This document shows positions 30,624-42,732 of a stretch of DNA of 64,000 nucleotides, in pieces. The stretch is from assembly GCF_000410515.1 (NCBI RefSeq), contig NC_021500.1:248001-312000 (forward strand), read 5' to 3'. Source of the stretch: Enterobacter sp. R4-368 (GTDB lineage: Bacteria > Pseudomonadota > Gammaproteobacteria > Enterobacterales > Enterobacteriaceae). The translations under genes were made by a program, and so were the position numbers. The notes under the pieces are model-generated. The model made no database searches. It was not told where the DNA came from and was given only the letters and a program-made list of their open reading frames with translations. How positions within the stretch are numbered: position 1 is the first letter of the stretch; each line of letters begins with the position of its first letter.

Positions 30624-31616
30624 TCACTCACTCTCCATATTCAGCGGGAAATGGCAGGCGAAGAGATGATTTCTTGCACCGGCTAACCGCGGCGTTTCCA
30701 CACATTTACGCTGGGCGTAAGGGCAGCGCGGCCCCAGGCGGCAGCCGATCGGCAACTGCTCCAGCAGCGGGATCGCGCCGGGCAGGGTATTCAGGCGGCT
30801 TTTGTGCGGCATCGCGCTGCCGAAATCCGGGATCGCGCGAATCAACGCCTGCGTATAAGGGTGATGAGGCGTTGCGATCAACTCTTCGCTCGGCGCGGTT
30901 TCCACGGTCTGGCCGCAATACATCACATTGATGCGATCCGCCCATTTGCTCAGCATCTGCAAATCATGGCTGATCAGCATAATGGTGGTGTTGTTGTTCT
31001 GATTGAGCCTGTCGAGCAGGCGAAAGATTTGCGCCTGGGTGGTCGGTTCCATCGCGTTCGTCGGCTCATCGGCAATCAGCAATCGCGGCTGGTTAGCCAG
31101 CGCGATAGCAATCATCACTTTCTGGCATTCACCTTCGGTCAGCTCATAAGGAAAACTGCGCATCGCATCTTTATGATCTTTAATGCCAACACGGTGCAGC
31201 AGCTCAATGGCGCGGCGTTTCCGCCAGCCAAAACGTTGCCACAAGCTGCCTTTCCACGTCCAGCCGGGAATATTCTGCATCAGCTGTTTGCCAACGCGCT
31301 CGGAGGGATCGAGACAGGATTGCGGTTCCTGAAAAATCATCGATACGTTGTGGCCCAGCAGCTTGCGGCGCTCACGTGAGGAGAGGCGCAGCAGATCAAC
31401 ATCATCAAAGCGCATACGGTCTGCGGTGACGCGCCAGTTGTCTTTGGTAACGCCGCAAATCGCTTTAGCAATCAGGCTTTTACCGGAGCCGGACTCGCCA
31501 ACCAGCCCGCGAATTTCACCTTCTGCCAGCGTCAGGCTGACGCGATCGACGGCTTTTACCCAGTCTTCACCGGTTTTCACTTCGATGGTGAGATTACGAA
31601 TATCAAGAAGCGGCAT
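30624..31616 (-). CDS. sapD: SapD, ABC transporter ATPase
   Basis: 330-residue Dpp/Opp-type ATPase. Walker A is [11 protein letters not shown], the altered signature is [16 protein letters not shown], and Walker B is [12 protein letters not shown]. The C-terminal oligopeptide-transporter domain has four Cys ([14 protein letters not shown]...C). Its ATG overlaps the sapC stop by one base. SapD also supports Trk potassium uptake in E. coli. Confidence 0.96.
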   Translation of the reverse strand: MPLLDIRNLTIEVKTGEDWVKAVDRVSLTLAEGEIRGLVGESGSGKSLIAKAICGVTKDNWRVTADRMRFDDVDLLRLSSRERRKLLGHNVSMIFQEPQSCLDPSERVGKQLMQNIPGWTWKGSLWQRFGWRKRRAIELLHRVGIKDHKDAMRSFPYELTEGECQKVMIAIALANQPRLLIADEPTNAMEPTTQAQIFRLLDRLNQNNNTTIMLISHDLQMLSKWADRINVMYCGQTVETAPSEELIATPHHPYTQALIRAIPDFGSAMPHKSRLNTLPGAIPLLEQLPIGCRLGPRCPYAQRKCVETPRLAGARNHLFACHFPLNMESE

Positions 31617-32506
31617 TATTCCACCCCCGCTGTGATCGCGCGGCGGATACCGTCGCCAAGAATATTAACCAGCAACACGCTCACCATAATTGCCGCGCCC
31701 GGCAGCATTACTGTCCACGGTGCAACATATATCAGCTCCAGCGCGTCACCAAGCATGGCACCCCATTCCGGAGAGGGCAGTTGCGCGCCGAGATCGAGAA
31801 AACCGAGTGCCGCAATATCGAGGATCGCCATCGACAGCGCGCGGGTAATTTCTGTCACCATGCCTGCGGTAATGTTCGGCAACACGGCAAACCAGAGAAT
31901 ATTCATGGTTGACGCACCATCAAGCCGCGCGGCAACCACATACTCTTTTTCCAGTTCGTCATGCACCAGGCTGTAAACGGAACGCACCATGCGCGGCAGC
32001 AGCGCCAGCCAGACGGCGAACATTGCGTGCGAGAGATGCGGGCCGGCGAACGCCACCACAATAATCGCCAGCAGCAGTGTCGGTAGCGACAGCAGCGTGT
32101 CGAGAATATGGTTCAGCACCGCCGAGCGCAGGCCGTGAGTGCAACCGGCGAAAACGCCAAGCGCCAGCCCGCAAAGCGTTGCCGCCAGCGTAACGACAAA
32201 GGCACCGCCCACCGTTGGCGCTGCACCGCTCAACAACCGGCTTAATACATCGCGCCCTAAATCATCTGTGCCGAGGAAAAACGAAACATCGCCGTAGCGC
32301 GACCAGGAGGGCGGCAGCAACTGATAACCGAGAAATTGCTGGTCAATGCCGTAAGGGGCAAACCAGTGACCGAAAATACACAGCAGCACTAACGCGCCAC
32401 AGCCATACAGGCCGATCATCGCGGTGGTATCGCCGTAAAATTTGCGCCACGCGGTTCGCAGCGCGCCAGGCGGGCGTTTTTCGCTGTAGACGCTATCGTA
32501 AGGCAT
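31616..32506 (-). CDS. sapC: SapC, ABC transporter permease
   Basis: 296-residue inner-membrane permease of the DppC/OppC type with about six membrane helices. The EAA loop is seen around [19 protein letters not shown]. It overlaps sapB by 14 bp. In E. coli SapBC can export putrescine. Confidence 0.96.
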   Translation of the reverse strand: MPYDSVYSEKRPPGALRTAWRKFYGDTTAMIGLYGCGALVLLCIFGHWFAPYGIDQQFLGYQLLPPSWSRYGDVSFFLGTDDLGRDVLSRLLSGAAPTVGGAFVVTLAATLCGLALGVFAGCTHGLRSAVLNHILDTLLSLPTLLLAIIVVAFAGPHLSHAMFAVWLALLPRMVRSVYSLVHDELEKEYVVAARLDGASTMNILWFAVLPNITAGMVTEITRALSMAILDIAALGFLDLGAQLPSPEWGAMLGDALELIYVAPWTVMLPGAAIMVSVLLVNILGDGIRRAITAGVE

Positions 32507-33458
32507 ACCATTCCTTATGTTTCAACGGATTAGCCAGCGCGCCGAGAATATCGGACAGCACGTTCACAATAATAACCAGTGAGCCTACCACCATCACACC
32601 TGCGGAAATCGCCGCATAATCCTGCTGGCGAATCGCATTGATCAACCAGCGCCCCAGCCCAGGCCAGCTAAAGACCATTTCGGTGATCATCGCCAGCGTC
32701 AGCATGGTCGAAAATTGCAGGCCGAGGCGCGGTATCACCGGTGGCAGGGCGTTATGCAAAACATGGCGGCGCAGGATCGTCAGCCGCGAAAGGCCGCGCG
32801 TCGCCGCCGCTTTGATGTAGTTTTTATCGAACACGTCAATGGTGCTGATGCGCATCAGACGAATAACTTCGGTGGTCGGTGCCACCGCCAGCGTTAACAC
32901 CGGCAACACGACATGACGTAAGGCGCTGATAATCATCTCTTCGCGCCACGGCGAATCGGAGAGCCAGGCATCAATCAGCGAAAAACCGGTCACCGTTTTG
33001 ACTTCGTATAACAGATCAAAACGACCCGACACCGGCAGCCAGCCTAAATTCAGCGAGAAAAACAGGGTTAAGAGCAGTGCCAGCCAGAACACCGGGATTG
33101 AAAAGCCCAGCAGCGCAAAGGCGCTGATCATTTTATCCTGCCACTTGCCGCGCATCACACCAGCCAGCATGCCGACCGGGATACCCACTAACAAGGCGGA
33201 GCCAAACGCCAGCAGGCACAGCTCCATAGTGGCCGGAAACACCTCTTTAAGCTGTTCTGAAATTAATTGGCCATTGATGCTGGAAACACCAAAATCCCAG
33301 TGCAGCAAACCGTTAAACCAGAACACCCAAGCATTCCACAGGGACGCGCCCTGAAGCGGAGCGTGGGGCGTAAAATAGCTCAGGCTAAAGCCGACAAAGG
33401 TCAGTAAAAAAAGCGTGACCAGCAGTAATAACAGGCGGCGCAGGGTAAAGATAATCAT
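32493..33458 (-). CDS. sapB: SapB, ABC transporter permease
   Basis: 321-residue DppB-type permease with an N-terminal helix ([20 protein letters not shown]) and an EAA loop ([19 protein letters not shown]). It overlaps sapA by 4 bp (ATGA). Confidence 0.96.
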   Translation of the reverse strand: MIIFTLRRLLLLLVTLFLLTFVGFSLSYFTPHAPLQGASLWNAWVFWFNGLLHWDFGVSSINGQLISEQLKEVFPATMELCLLAFGSALLVGIPVGMLAGVMRGKWQDKMISAFALLGFSIPVFWLALLLTLFFSLNLGWLPVSGRFDLLYEVKTVTGFSLIDAWLSDSPWREEMIISALRHVVLPVLTLAVAPTTEVIRLMRISTIDVFDKNYIKAAATRGLSRLTILRRHVLHNALPPVIPRLGLQFSTMLTLAMITEMVFSWPGLGRWLINAIRQQDYAAISAGVMVVGSLVIIVNVLSDILGALANPLKHKEWYALR

Positions 33459-35095
33459 TGTGGCGATACCTCTTGTTTTTCCCGCGAAACACCGGCAAAG
33501 GAGGCGCTACCAAAAGGACTCAGCACCAGGCCTTTAATGTCATAGCGATACGCCTGCAAACGCAGGGAAGATGCCAGCGGCAACACCGGCAATTCGCGCG
33601 CCAGTATCTGCTGCGCCTCGTCATAATCATCAATGCGAGCCGCAAGTTGCTGTGAAGCCAGCGCTTTTTGTAACACCTCGTCGAACTCACGGTTGCACCA
33701 GTGCGCAAAATTGGTCTGTGAGTTGATTGCCGCGCAACTGAGCATCGGGCGAAAGAAACTGTCCGGATCGTTACTGTCCGTTGCCCAGCCGGCAAGGGTT
33801 AAATCGTGATTCATATCCATCAGCCGCGCTTCCTGGAAACGGCCTTCCACCGGAACAATCACCACTTTAACACCGACCTGTGCCATATCTGCCTGAATCA
33901 GCTCGGCGGTTTTCAACGGGCTTGGGTTCCACGCCTGTGAACTGGTCGGCACCCACAATTGCAGCGTCAAATTTTCCAGCCCCAGCGCTTTCAGACGTTC
34001 GCGGGCCTGCGCCGGATCGTACTCGGTGATCTTCGCTTCGTTATCATAGGCCCAGGAGGCGCGCGGCAATATTGAAGCGGCGGTTTCAGCGGTTCCGTAA
34101 TAGATCGACTGCATCAGACGCTGATTATTAATAGCCAGCGCCAGCGCATGGCGCACTTCCGGGTTATTCAGCGGCGGTTTGTTGGTGTTAAACGCCAGGT
34201 AGGCGATGTTCATGCCCGGGCGCAACGTGAGCCGCAAACGCGGGTCATCACGCAAAATCGTCAACTGGCTGGCGGCAGGCCAGGCCAGCACATCGCACTC
34301 GCCGGTTAACAGCTTCGACAAGCGCCCGGTGCCGCCGGATCCGAGATCGACCACCACTTGTTGCATTAATGGGGTACCGCGCCAGAACTTTTCGTGACGT
34401 TGTAACCGAATATATTGCCCGGCACGATATTCATCCAGTTGATAAGGCCCGGTGCCGACCGGCTGTCGGTCAAGCAACTCCTGGCGATCGCTTTTCTCTA
34501 ACTGGGCGGCGTATTCCGCCGACATCACCGAAGCATAGTGTGTCGCCAGATGCCATAAAAAGGAGGCATCCGGTTTTTTCAGGCGAAATTCAACCGTGCG
34601 GTTATCGAGCTTGCGCACGCTGTCGACAGAATCGGCAAACTGCAAGCTGTCGAAATAGGGGAAGTTACCGCCGTTGACGTTATGCCAGGGATGATTGCGC
34701 GAGAAAATGCGCTGGAAGGTGAAGACCACATCATCAGCGTTCAGGGTGCGGTGCGGCGTAAACCAGGCTGTTTTCTGGAAAGCCACGCCGTCGCGCAGGC
34801 GAAAGCGGTAGGTCGCGCCGTTATCGAGCACTTCCCAGCTTTCCGCCAGCTCCGGAACCAGCCGGTAGGTATAAGGATCGACATCCAGCAGGCGATCATA
34901 AAGCTGTGCCGCCAGCGTATCGACTATCAGACCGCTGCTGACTTTTTGCGGGTTAAAGGTATCGACCTGGCCATTGACACAATAGACAAAGCCGCTGTCG
35001 CGAATATCCGCTTGCTCAGAAAGCGGTGTCGCCGCTTGCGCAAAACCCGTTGCCAGGCTTGCGGTCAATAGCAGGGAAGAGAAAACCAGACGCAT
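33455..35095 (-). CDS. sapA: SapA, periplasmic peptide-binding protein
   Basis: 546-residue solute-binding protein (SBP_bac_5 family) with a Sec signal peptide of about 22 residues ending in AQA. It binds cationic antimicrobial peptides, and in some species haem, for delivery to Sap[16 protein letters not shown] and NVAYLAF-type segments match E. coli SapA. First gene of sapABCDF, 98 bp after the end of pspF on the same strand. A start upstream at 35158 lacks family support. Confidence 0.96.
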   Translation of the reverse strand: MRLVFSSLLLTASLATGFAQAATPLSEQADIRDSGFVYCVNGQVDTFNPQKVSSGLIVDTLAAQLYDRLLDVDPYTYRLVPELAESWEVLDNGATYRFRLRDGVAFQKTAWFTPHRTLNADDVVFTFQRIFSRNHPWHNVNGGNFPYFDSLQFADSVDSVRKLDNRTVEFRLKKPDASFLWHLATHYASVMSAEYAAQLEKSDRQELLDRQPVGTGPYQLDEYRAGQYIRLQRHEKFWRGTPLMQQVVVDLGSGGTGRLSKLLTGECDVLAWPAASQLTILRDDPRLRLTLRPGMNIAYLAFNTNKPPLNNPEVRHALALAINNQRLMQSIYYGTAETAASILPRASWAYDNEAKITEYDPAQARERLKALGLENLTLQLWVPTSSQAWNPSPLKTAELIQADMAQVGVKVVIVPVEGRFQEARLMDMNHDLTLAGWATDSNDPDSFFRPMLSCAAINSQTNFAHWCNREFDEVLQKALASQQLAARIDDYDEAQQILARELPVLPLASSLRLQAYRYDIKGLVLSPFGSASFAGVSREKQEVSPQ

Positions 35096-35193
35096 GATTT
35101 TTTCAACGATTTTAAATTCATGTGCAAAGTGTATCGCACTTGCTATGGCTTCGTACAAATGTCTGCTTACGACTGCTGTTATTGTCGGCGATT

Positions 35194-36174
35194 TCAGCTG
35201 ATTTGGTGCTTTTTCAGCAGGGCGCGCAGTTGATGGTAAGTGAGCCCGAGTAACTCCGCCGCGCGTTTCTGGTTAAATTTCGCCTGTTGCAGGCCGGTTT
35301 GCAGCAGTGCTTTTTCTTGATCGAACTGGAATTTGCGTAAATCCAGCGGCAACGCTGGCAACCCGGCTGTTTCCTGCCCGGTTTGTGGTTGGGGAGTGAT
35401 ATCACGGTTGAAAGGATCAAGGATGATGTCATCAAGCGGCGTATCGATGCTGCCGTGGCGGTAAACCGAGCGCTCCACCACGTTTTTGAGTTCGCGAATA
35501 TTACCCGGCCATGAATAGCCCATCAGCACGTCGCGCGCGTGATCGGTAAAGCCAGGGAAGAGCGGCAATTTCAGTTCCCGACACATCTGGATAGCGAAAT
35601 GATCCGCCATCAGCATGATATCGCTCTGACGCTGGCGCAGTGGCGGCAGGAGCACGACATCAAAGGCCAGCCGGTCGAGCAAATCTGCGCGAAATGTGCC
35701 GTCCTGTACCATTTGCGGCAGATCGGCGTTAGTGGCGCAAACCAGCCGCACATTGACCTGTAGCGGCTGGCTTCCGCCGACGCGCTCCAGCTCGCCATAT
35801 TCAATCACTCGCAGCAGTTTTTCCTGCACCAGCATTGGCGCGGTGGCCAGTTCATCAAGAAACAGCGTCCCACCATCGGCACGTTCAAACCGGCCCGGAT
35901 GGCGTTTTTGCGCGCCAGTAAACGCGCCCGCTTCATGGCCAAAGAGTTCGGTATCAAGCAGGTTTTCATTCAGCGCCGCGCAGTTGAGCGAAATGAATGG
36001 TCCTTGCCAGCGCGAAGAGAGAAAGTGCAAACGGTTTGCGATCAGCTCCTTACCGGTACCGCGCTCGCCGATGATCAGCACCGGCTTATCGATGGGCGCG
36101 AGGCGCGAAACCTGTTCCAGCACTTCAATAAAGCTGTTGGCCTCGCCGAGCAAATTATCCTTTTGTTCCGACAT
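35194..36174 (-). CDS. pspF: PspF, sigma-54 activator of the phage-shock genes
   Basis: 326-residue AAA+ enhancer-binding protein without a receiver domain. Walker A is GERGTGKE, the sigma-54-contacting loop is GAFTGA, Walker B is GGTLFLDE, and the C-terminal Fis-type HTH is KRAAELLGLTYHQLRALLKK. PspA inhibits it. The start MSEQKDN fits the family; a GTG five codons earlier is possible. Divergent from pspA, so the shared region can carry its enhancers. Confidence 0.96.
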   Translation of the reverse strand: MSEQKDNLLGEANSFIEVLEQVSRLAPIDKPVLIIGERGTGKELIANRLHFLSSRWQGPFISLNCAALNENLLDTELFGHEAGAFTGAQKRHPGRFERADGGTLFLDELATAPMLVQEKLLRVIEYGELERVGGSQPLQVNVRLVCATNADLPQMVQDGTFRADLLDRLAFDVVLLPPLRQRQSDIMLMADHFAIQMCRELKLPLFPGFTDHARDVLMGYSWPGNIRELKNVVERSVYRHGSIDTPLDDIILDPFNRDITPQPQTGQETAGLPALPLDLRKFQFDQEKALLQTGLQQAKFNQKRAAELLGLTYHQLRALLKKHQIS

Positions 36175-36272
36175 GATGAAATTCGCCACTAGTTAGTGAG
36201 ATTAACTACTCTAGCCTAAGTTATCGTTGTGGTAAAACTATTCATCTGCTTTATATTCAATGGGATAAAAAG

Positions 36273-36289
36273 TTGGCACGGCGTTTGTA
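36273..36289 (+). promoter_or_regulatory. Sigma-54 promoter of pspABCD
   Basis: TTGGCACGGCGTTTGTA matches the -24/-12 pattern (GG in TTGGCAC, G in TTTGTA) and resembles the E. coli psp promoter. It lies 53 bp before pspA. PspF enhancer sites and an IHF site are expected in 36190-36272 but were not resolved. Confidence 0.85.
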
Positions 36290-36293
36290 ATAG

Positions 36294-37010
<717 letters not shown>

Positions 37011-37063
37011 TAATAACGGCGGCATCAGAAGATGTCGCTCCTCATCCGCTGTAAGGAGTACAC

Positions 37064-37288
37064 ATGAGCACGCTGTTTCTGGCTATACCCCTGACACTTT
37101 TCATCCTGTTTGTGTTGCCGGTCTGGTTATGGCTGCATTACAACAATCGCACTTCACGCGGCGAACTTAACCAGAACGAGCAGCAGCGCTTACTCCAGCT
37201 TTCCGAAGAGGCCACGAGGATGCGCGAACGTATTCAGGCGCTGGAAGATATTCTTGATGCTGAGCACCCGAACTGGAGAGACCGCTAA
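37064..37288 (+). CDS. pspB: Phage-shock protein B
   Basis: 74-residue inner-membrane protein with one N-terminal helix and a cytoplasmic coiled coil. It works with PspC to release PspF from PspA. Its stop overlaps the pspC start by one base. Confidence 0.97.
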   Translation: MSTLFLAIPLTLFILFVLPVWLWLHYNNRTSRGELNQNEQQRLLQLSEEATRMRERIQALEDILDAEHPNWRDR

Positions 37289-37647
37289 TGGCAACCCTCG
37301 ATCTGAATAAAAAGTTATGGCGCATCCCGCAGCGCGGAAAAATCGGTGGTGTCTGTGCAGGCATCGCGCAGTATCTGGATATTCGCGTCAAAGTCGTGCG
37401 TATTCTTGCCATTCTGGCGATGTTTTTCGGGCTGTTTTTCTTTGTTGTGGCGGCGTACATCGTGCTGTTTTTTGTGCTGGATCCGCTGCCGGACAATTAT
37501 GCCGAGAGCGAAAACGTACCGAGCAGCAGCGAATTGCTGGACGCGGTAGACGCACAGCTCGCCGCCGGAGAAACCCGTTTGCGCCAGATGGAACGTTATG
37601 TCACCTCAGACACGTTCTCGCTGCGCAGCCGTTTCCGTCAGTTGTAG
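37288..37647 (+). CDS. pspC: Phage-shock protein C
   Basis: 119-residue inner-membrane sensor of the PspC family. LWRIPQRGKIGGVCAGIAQYL near the N-terminus is the domain signature, followed by one strong membrane helix (about 45-70) and a charged tail. Confidence 0.97.
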   Translation: MATLDLNKKLWRIPQRGKIGGVCAGIAQYLDIRVKVVRILAILAMFFGLFFFVVAAYIVLFFVLDPLPDNYAESENVPSSSELLDAVDAQLAAGETRLRQMERYVTSDTFSLRSRFRQL

Positions 37648-37656
37648 GAGAAAAAT

Positions 37657-37893
37657 ATGAATCAACGCTGGCAACAGGTTCACCGTAACGTAAAACCCGG
37701 TTTGCAGATTGTCGGAAAGCTGGCGTTGCTGACCGCGCTGCGCTTCGGCCCGGCAGGTGTTGCGGGCTGGGCGGTGAAATCCGTCGCCCGACGCCCGGTT
37801 AAGTTGCTGCTGGCGTTCGCGCTGGAGCCGTTGTTGAAGCGAGCTGCGAATAAATTTTCTCGCCGCTTCCTGTCCCAAAACGAGATAAAATAA
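37657..37893 (+). CDS. pspD: Phage-shock protein D
   Basis: 78-residue basic, partly hydrophobic protein, the peripheral inner-membrane PspD of enterobacteria. GGAG precedes the ATG. No pspE (rhodanese) follows; ycjX comes next after 33 bp. Confidence 0.93.
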   Translation: MNQRWQQVHRNVKPGLQIVGKLALLTALRFGPAGVAGWAVKSVARRPVKLLLAFALEPLLKRAANKFSRRFLSQNEIK

Positions 37894-37926
37894 GGAATTA
37901 CGGCTAACGCTCTAAGGCAAAACGCA

Positions 37927-39330
37927 ATGGCGATGGATCGATTTCGTAACGAATTGAATGCGCTGGTTAACCGCGGAATGGACAGGCATTTGCGTCTGGC
38001 GGTGACCGGCCTGAGCCGCAGTGGCAAAACCGCATTTATTACCGCACTGGTTAATCAATTACTGAACATTCACGCAGGTTCACGTCTGCCGTTGCTAAGC
38101 GCCGTGCGCGAAGAGCGGCTGCTTGGCGTGAAACGCGTGCCGCAGCGTGATTTTGGTATTCCCCGCTTTACCTATGATGAGGGGCTGGCGCAGTTGTATG
38201 GATCGTCGCCGGTCTGGCCGACGCCGACGCGCGGCGTCAGCGAAATCCGCCTTGCGCTGCGTTTTCGCTCCAATGATTCGCTGCTGCGCCATTTCAAAGA
38301 GACCTCCACGCTTTATCTGGAAATTGTCGACTATCCTGGCGAATGGCTGCTGGATTTACCGATGCTGGCACAGGATTACCTGAGCTGGTCGCGGCAAATG
38401 ACTGGCTTGTTGCAAGGGCAGCGTCAGGCGTGGTCGGCACAATGGCGCGCCCTGTGCGCGGGGCTTGATCCGCTGGCTCCAGCGGATGAAAACCGGCTGG
38501 CCGAAATTGCTGCGGCGTGGACGGACTATTTGCATCAATGCAAACGAGAGGGGCTGCACTTTATTCAACCTGGCCGCTTTGTTCTGCCCGGTGATATGGC
38601 GGGCGCGCCCGCGCTGCAATTCTTCCCGTGGCCGGACGTTGACGGCACCGGGGAAGCGAAACTGGCGCAGGCCGGTAAACACACCAACGCCGGGATGCTG
38701 CGTGAACGTTACAACTATTATTGCGAGCACGTCGTCAAAGGTTTCTATAAACACCATTTCCTCAAGTTTGATCGCCAGATTGTACTGGTCGATTGCCTGC
38801 AACCGCTGAACAACGGCCCGCAGGCGTTTAACGATATGCGGCTTGCGCTCACACAACTGATGCAAAGTTTCCACTACGGTCAGCGCACGCTGTTTCGCCG
38901 CCTGTTTGCGCCGGTTATCGACAAACTCTTATTTGCCGCCACCAAAGCCGATCATATTACGGTCGATCAGCACGCCAATATGGTGTCGCTGTTACAGCAA
39001 CTGATCCAGGACGCCTGGCAAAACGCGGCGTTTGAAGGCATCAGTATGGATTGTCTGGGGCTGGCTTCTGTGCAGGCGACGCAAAGCGGCATCATTGATG
39101 TGAATGGCGAGAAGATCCCGGCGCTGCGCGGGCATCGTCTGAGCGATGGCGTGCCGCTAACCGTCTACCCCGGTGAAGTGCCCGCGCGGTTACCGGGGCA
39201 GGCATTCTGGGATAAGCAAGGTTTTAATTTTGAGGCGTTCCGCCCGCCAGTGATGGATGTTGATACGCCGCTGCCGCATATCCGCCTGGATGCGGCGCTG
39301 GAGTTTTTGATTGGAGATAAATTGCGATGA
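37927..39330 (+). CDS. ycjX: YcjX, P-loop protein of the Psp regulon (DUF463)
   Basis: 467-residue GTP/ATP-binding protein. The P-loop is [12 protein letters not shown] and DYPGEW resembles a G3 motif. E. coli ycjXF is induced with psp, and family members have been linked to stress-related GTPase activity; the exact role is unknown. The start at 37927 or six bases later is undecided. Its stop overlaps the ycjF start by 4 bp. Confidence 0.93.
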   Translation: MAMDRFRNELNALVNRGMDRHLRLAVTGLSRSGKTAFITALVNQLLNIHAGSRLPLLSAVREERLLGVKRVPQRDFGIPRFTYDEGLAQLYGSSPVWPTPTRGVSEIRLALRFRSNDSLLRHFKETSTLYLEIVDYPGEWLLDLPMLAQDYLSWSRQMTGLLQGQRQAWSAQWRALCAGLDPLAPADENRLAEIAAAWTDYLHQCKREGLHFIQPGRFVLPGDMAGAPALQFFPWPDVDGTGEAKLAQAGKHTNAGMLRERYNYYCEHVVKGFYKHHFLKFDRQIVLVDCLQPLNNGPQAFNDMRLALTQLMQSFHYGQRTLFRRLFAPVIDKLLFAATKADHITVDQHANMVSLLQQLIQDAWQNAAFEGISMDCLGLASVQATQSGIIDVNGEKIPALRGHRLSDGVPLTVYPGEVPARLPGQAFWDKQGFNFEAFRPPVMDVDTPLPHIRLDAALEFLIGDKLR

Positions 39331-40376
39331 CCGAGCCGCTAAAACCGAGAATCGATTTCGCAGGCCCGCTGGAAGCGGAAAGCAGCGCGCAGTTTAAGCG
39401 GGCGCAGACCTTTAACGATAAGCAAGCTGAAAACTTTGCTCCCGCCCTGGTTGATGAACTGCCGGAAGAGGGGCAAGCCGAGGCGGTGGTTGAGGCTGCG
39501 CTGCGGCCAAAACGGAGCCTGTGGCGCAAAATGGTCACCGCCGGGTTGACGCTGTTTGGCGTAAGCGTGGTCGGACAAGGTGTGCAGTGGGCAATGAACG
39601 CCTGGCAAACTCAGGACTGGGTGGCACTGGGCGGCTGCGCCGCCGGCGCGTTGATTGTTGGCGCAGGTGTCGGTTCGGTTGCCAGCGAATGGCGACGGCT
39701 TTGGCGTTTACGCCAGCGTGCGCAGGAACGCGATGAAGCGCGTGATTTATTGCACAGCCACGCCACCGGGAAAGGGCGGGCTTTTTGCGAAAAACTGGCG
39801 CGGCAGGCAGGCATCGATCAGGCGCACCCGGCGCTACAGCGCTGGTATGCGGCGATCCACGAAACGCATAATGATCGAGAAATTGTCAGCCTGTATGCGC
39901 ATCTGGTTCAGCCCGTGCTGGATACTCAGGCCCGGCGTGAAATCAGCCGTTCGGCGGCGGAATCCGCGCTGATGATCGCCGTCAGTCCGCTGGCGATGGT
40001 CGATATGGCTTTTATCGCCTGGCGCAATCTGCGGCTGATCAACCGTATCGCCACGCTGTACGGTATTGAACTCGGTTACTACAGCCGTCTGCGTTTGTTC
40101 CGCCTGGTGCTGCTGAATATCGCTTTTGCGGGTGCCAGCGAACTGGTGCGTGAAATTGGCATGGACTGGGTCTCGCAGGATTTGGCGGCCCGGCTTTCGG
40201 CGCGTGCGGCGCAGGGGATTGGTGCCGGGCTGTTGACGGCGCGCCTCGGTATTAAAGCGATGGAGCTGTGTCGTCCGCTGCCGTGGCTTGACGACGATAA
40301 GCCGCGCCTTGGCGATTTCCGCAGACAATTGATTAGCCAGTTGAAAGAGACGCTTCAGAAACGCTCCGCTGACTAA
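39327..40376 (+). CDS. ycjF: YcjF, inner-membrane protein (DUF697/UPF0283)
   Basis: 349 residues: a hydrophilic N-terminus, two membrane helices (about 70-92 and 98-118), and a C-terminal domain with further hydrophobic segments. Family UPF0283; function unknown, linked with ycjX by overlap and presumably membrane stress. The ATG overlaps the ycjX stop. Confidence 0.93.
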   Translation: MTEPLKPRIDFAGPLEAESSAQFKRAQTFNDKQAENFAPALVDELPEEGQAEAVVEAALRPKRSLWRKMVTAGLTLFGVSVVGQGVQWAMNAWQTQDWVALGGCAAGALIVGAGVGSVASEWRRLWRLRQRAQERDEARDLLHSHATGKGRAFCEKLARQAGIDQAHPALQRWYAAIHETHNDREIVSLYAHLVQPVLDTQARREISRSAAESALMIAVSPLAMVDMAFIAWRNLRLINRIATLYGIELGYYSRLRLFRLVLLNIAFAGASELVREIGMDWVSQDLAARLSARAAQGIGAGLLTARLGIKAMELCRPLPWLDDDKPRLGDFRRQLISQLKETLQKRSAD

Positions 40377-40429
40377 AAAACCGGCGCTGCGCTTACCTTT
40401 ACGCCGCAGTGCCGCTTTTCTCCGCAAAC

Positions 40430-40447
40430 TGTCAATATTTGTTGACA
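40430..40447. promoter_or_regulatory. TyrR box upstream of tyrR
   Basis: TGTCAATATTTGTTGACA is a perfect 6-6-6 inverted repeat fitting the TyrR box TGT-N12-ACA. It lies 70 bp before the tyrR start, consistent with the autoregulation known in E. coli. Confidence 0.8.
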
Positions 40448-40517
40448 GATATCTTCCTGCCAACCGCGAACTGGCTTATCATCCTTTCATTACGTGAATG
40501 AATAAGGGCGAATTCCC

Positions 40518-42059
40518 ATGCGTCTTGAAGTTTTTTGTGAAGACCGGCTTGGTCTGACTCGCGAATTACTGGATTTACTGGTGCTGCGCGGTATCGACTT
40601 ACGCGGGATAGAAATTGACCCTGTCGGGCGGATCTACCTGAATTTCGCCGCGCTCGAATTTAACACTTTCAGCAGCCTGATGGCTGAAATTCGCCGTATC
40701 CCCGGCGTGACGGATGTGCGTACCGTGTTGTGGATGCCATCTGAACGCGAACACCGCGCGATGAGCGCGCTGCTCGAAGCGCTGCCGGAGCCGGTATTGT
40801 CGCTGGATATGAAAAGCAAAGTGGAACTGGCGAACCCGGCCAGCTGCCAGCTTTTTGCCCTGGATGCCGATAAACTTCGTAACCACAACGCGGTACAGCT
40901 AATTGCGGGGTTTAATTTCCAGCGCTGGCTCGATGGTAACCCGCAAAATTCGCATAACGAGCACGTCGTTATCGCCGGGCAAAATTTCCTGATGGAGATA
41001 ACGCCGGTACACCTGGAAGGCGAGACCGGCGAACCGGTGCTGACCGGTGCGGTGGTGATGCTGCGTTCGACTATTCGTATGGGTCGCCAGTTACAAAACC
41101 TGAGCCAACAGGATCTCAGCGCGTTCAGTCAGATTGTCGCCGTGAGCCAGAAAATGCGTCAGGTGGTGGAGCAGGCGCGGAAACTGGCGATGCTCACCGC
41201 ACCGCTGCTGATCACCGGCGATACCGGCACCGGTAAAGATTTGCTGGCGCATGCCTGCCATCTTGCCAGCCCGCGCGCGGCGAAACCTTATCTGGCGCTG
41301 AATTGCGCGTCCATTCCGGAAGAGTCTGTCGAAAGCGAGCTGTTTGGCCATGCGCCGGAAGGGAAAAAGGGCTTTTTCGAGCAGGCAAACGGCGGCTCGG
41401 TGCTGCTTGATGAGATTGGCGAAATGTCACCGCGTATGCAGGTGAAACTGCTGCGTTTTCTTAACGATGGTACGTTCCGGCGTGTCGGCGAAGATCATGA
41501 AGTGCATGTGGATGTGCGCGTGATCTGCGCAACGCAGCGCAATCTGGTGGAGCTGGTGCAAAAAGGGCTGTTCCGTGAAGATCTTTACTATCGCCTGAAT
41601 GTACTGACGCTGAACTTACCGCCGCTGCGCGATCGTCCGCAGGACATCATGCCGCTGACAGAGCTTTTTGTGGCCCGTTTTGCCGATGAGCAGGGCGTTC
41701 CACGACCAAAACTGTCGCAGGATGTGCATCAATTGCTCAACCGCTATGGCTGGCCGGGTAACGTGCGCCAGTTGAAAAACGCCATTTACCGGGCGTTAAC
41801 GCAGCTGGAAGGCTACGAGCTGCGCGCTCAGGATATTCAACTGCCGGATTATGATGCCGCCACGGTGCCGGTGGGCGAAGATGCCATGGAGGGATCGCTG
41901 GATGAGATCACCAGCCGTTTTGAGCGCTCGGTGCTGATCCAGCTTTATCGCAACTATCCCAGCACGCGTAAACTGGCGAAGCGGCTCGGCGTTTCGCACA
42001 CCGCGATTGCCAATAAACTGCGGGAATATGGCTTGAGCCAGAAGAAGGGCGACGAGTAG
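40518..42059 (+). CDS. tyrR: Aromatic amino acid regulator TyrR
   Basis: 513 residues: N-terminal ACT domain (MRLEVFCEDRLGLTREL), PAS domain, AAA+ domain (Walker A GDTGTGKD, Walker B GGSVLLDE) and C-terminal HTH (RKLAKRLGVSHTAIANKL). The canonical GAFTGA loop is absent (GHAPEGKKG in its place). This is the known reason TyrR works with sigma-70 and not sigma-54. Confidence 0.98.
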   Translation: MRLEVFCEDRLGLTRELLDLLVLRGIDLRGIEIDPVGRIYLNFAALEFNTFSSLMAEIRRIPGVTDVRTVLWMPSEREHRAMSALLEALPEPVLSLDMKSKVELANPASCQLFALDADKLRNHNAVQLIAGFNFQRWLDGNPQNSHNEHVVIAGQNFLMEITPVHLEGETGEPVLTGAVVMLRSTIRMGRQLQNLSQQDLSAFSQIVAVSQKMRQVVEQARKLAMLTAPLLITGDTGTGKDLLAHACHLASPRAAKPYLALNCASIPEESVESELFGHAPEGKKGFFEQANGGSVLLDEIGEMSPRMQVKLLRFLNDGTFRRVGEDHEVHVDVRVICATQRNLVELVQKGLFREDLYYRLNVLTLNLPPLRDRPQDIMPLTELFVARFADEQGVPRPKLSQDVHQLLNRYGWPGNVRQLKNAIYRALTQLEGYELRAQDIQLPDYDAATVPVGEDAMEGSLDEITSRFERSVLIQLYRNYPSTRKLAKRLGVSHTAIANKLREYGLSQKKGDE

Positions 42060-42064
42060 AAAAG

Positions 42065-42092
42065 AAAAAGCCTCCATTGCGGAGGCTTTTTT
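42065..42092. terminator. Bidirectional terminator between tyrR and tpx
   Basis: AAAAGCCTCC, ATTGC loop, GGAGGCTTTTTT with A/T tracts on both sides between convergent genes. Confidence 0.92.
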
Positions 42093-42108
42093 GTTGGTGT
42101 CAGGTTAA

Positions 42109-42615
42109 TTAACCTTTCAGCACGTCCAGCGCGGCGGTGTAATCCGGCTCGTTGGTGATCTCATTCACCAGCTGGCTGAAAACAACAGTGTCGTTTTCGT
42201 CAATCACCACCACAGCACGCGCCGCAAGGCCTTTCAGTGCGCCATCAGAGATGCCAACACCGTAATTTTCGAGGAAGTCAGCACTGCGCAGCGTCGAAAG
42301 GGTAATGACATTGCTCAGACCTTCAGCACCGCAAAAACGGGACTGGGCAAACGGCAGGTCAGCAGAAATGCACAGCACCACGGTGTTGTTCATCTCAGTT
42401 GCTAACTGGTTAAATTTACGCACAGAAGCCGCGCAAACGCCGGTATCGATGCTTGGGAAAATGTTCAGCACTTTACGTTTACCCGCGAACTGGCTCAGTG
42501 CGACGTCGGACAGGTCTTTAGCCACGAGCGTGAACGGCCTGGCTTTTGCGCCAGCCTGCGGGATAGCGCCTGCAACCGGAACCGGATTGCCCTGAAAATG
42601 AACGAGTTGTGACAT
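42109..42615 (-). CDS. tpx: Thiol peroxidase (atypical 2-Cys peroxiredoxin)
   Basis: 168-residue periplasm-associated or cytosolic peroxidase reduced by thioredoxin, preferring alkyl hydroperoxides. Peroxidatic C61 ([12 protein letters not shown]) and resolving C95 (SRFCGAEG) are in place. The 42615 ATG follows GGAAGATATT. A longer reading to 42687 is not supported. Confidence 0.98.
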   Translation of the reverse strand: MSQLVHFQGNPVPVAGAIPQAGAKARPFTLVAKDLSDVALSQFAGKRKVLNIFPSIDTGVCAASVRKFNQLATEMNNTVVLCISADLPFAQSRFCGAEGLSNVITLSTLRSADFLENYGVGISDGALKGLAARAVVVIDENDTVVFSQLVNEITNEPDYTAALDVLKG

Positions 42616-42732
42616 AATATCTTCCTGTTTACATATAGTTAACGTCGGCGCTAGTTTATGCCATCCACGGAGAGCACGGCAAACCAATTTTCATATCTAT
42701 ACTGGTTTAGACCTGCGGCAGAGGAGTGAGGA

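Noticed and set aside
40518..42059. TyrR as a sigma-54 activator because of its AAA+ domain
   Set aside because: The GAFTGA loop is replaced by GHAPEGKKG, in line with the known sigma-70 mode of TyrR.
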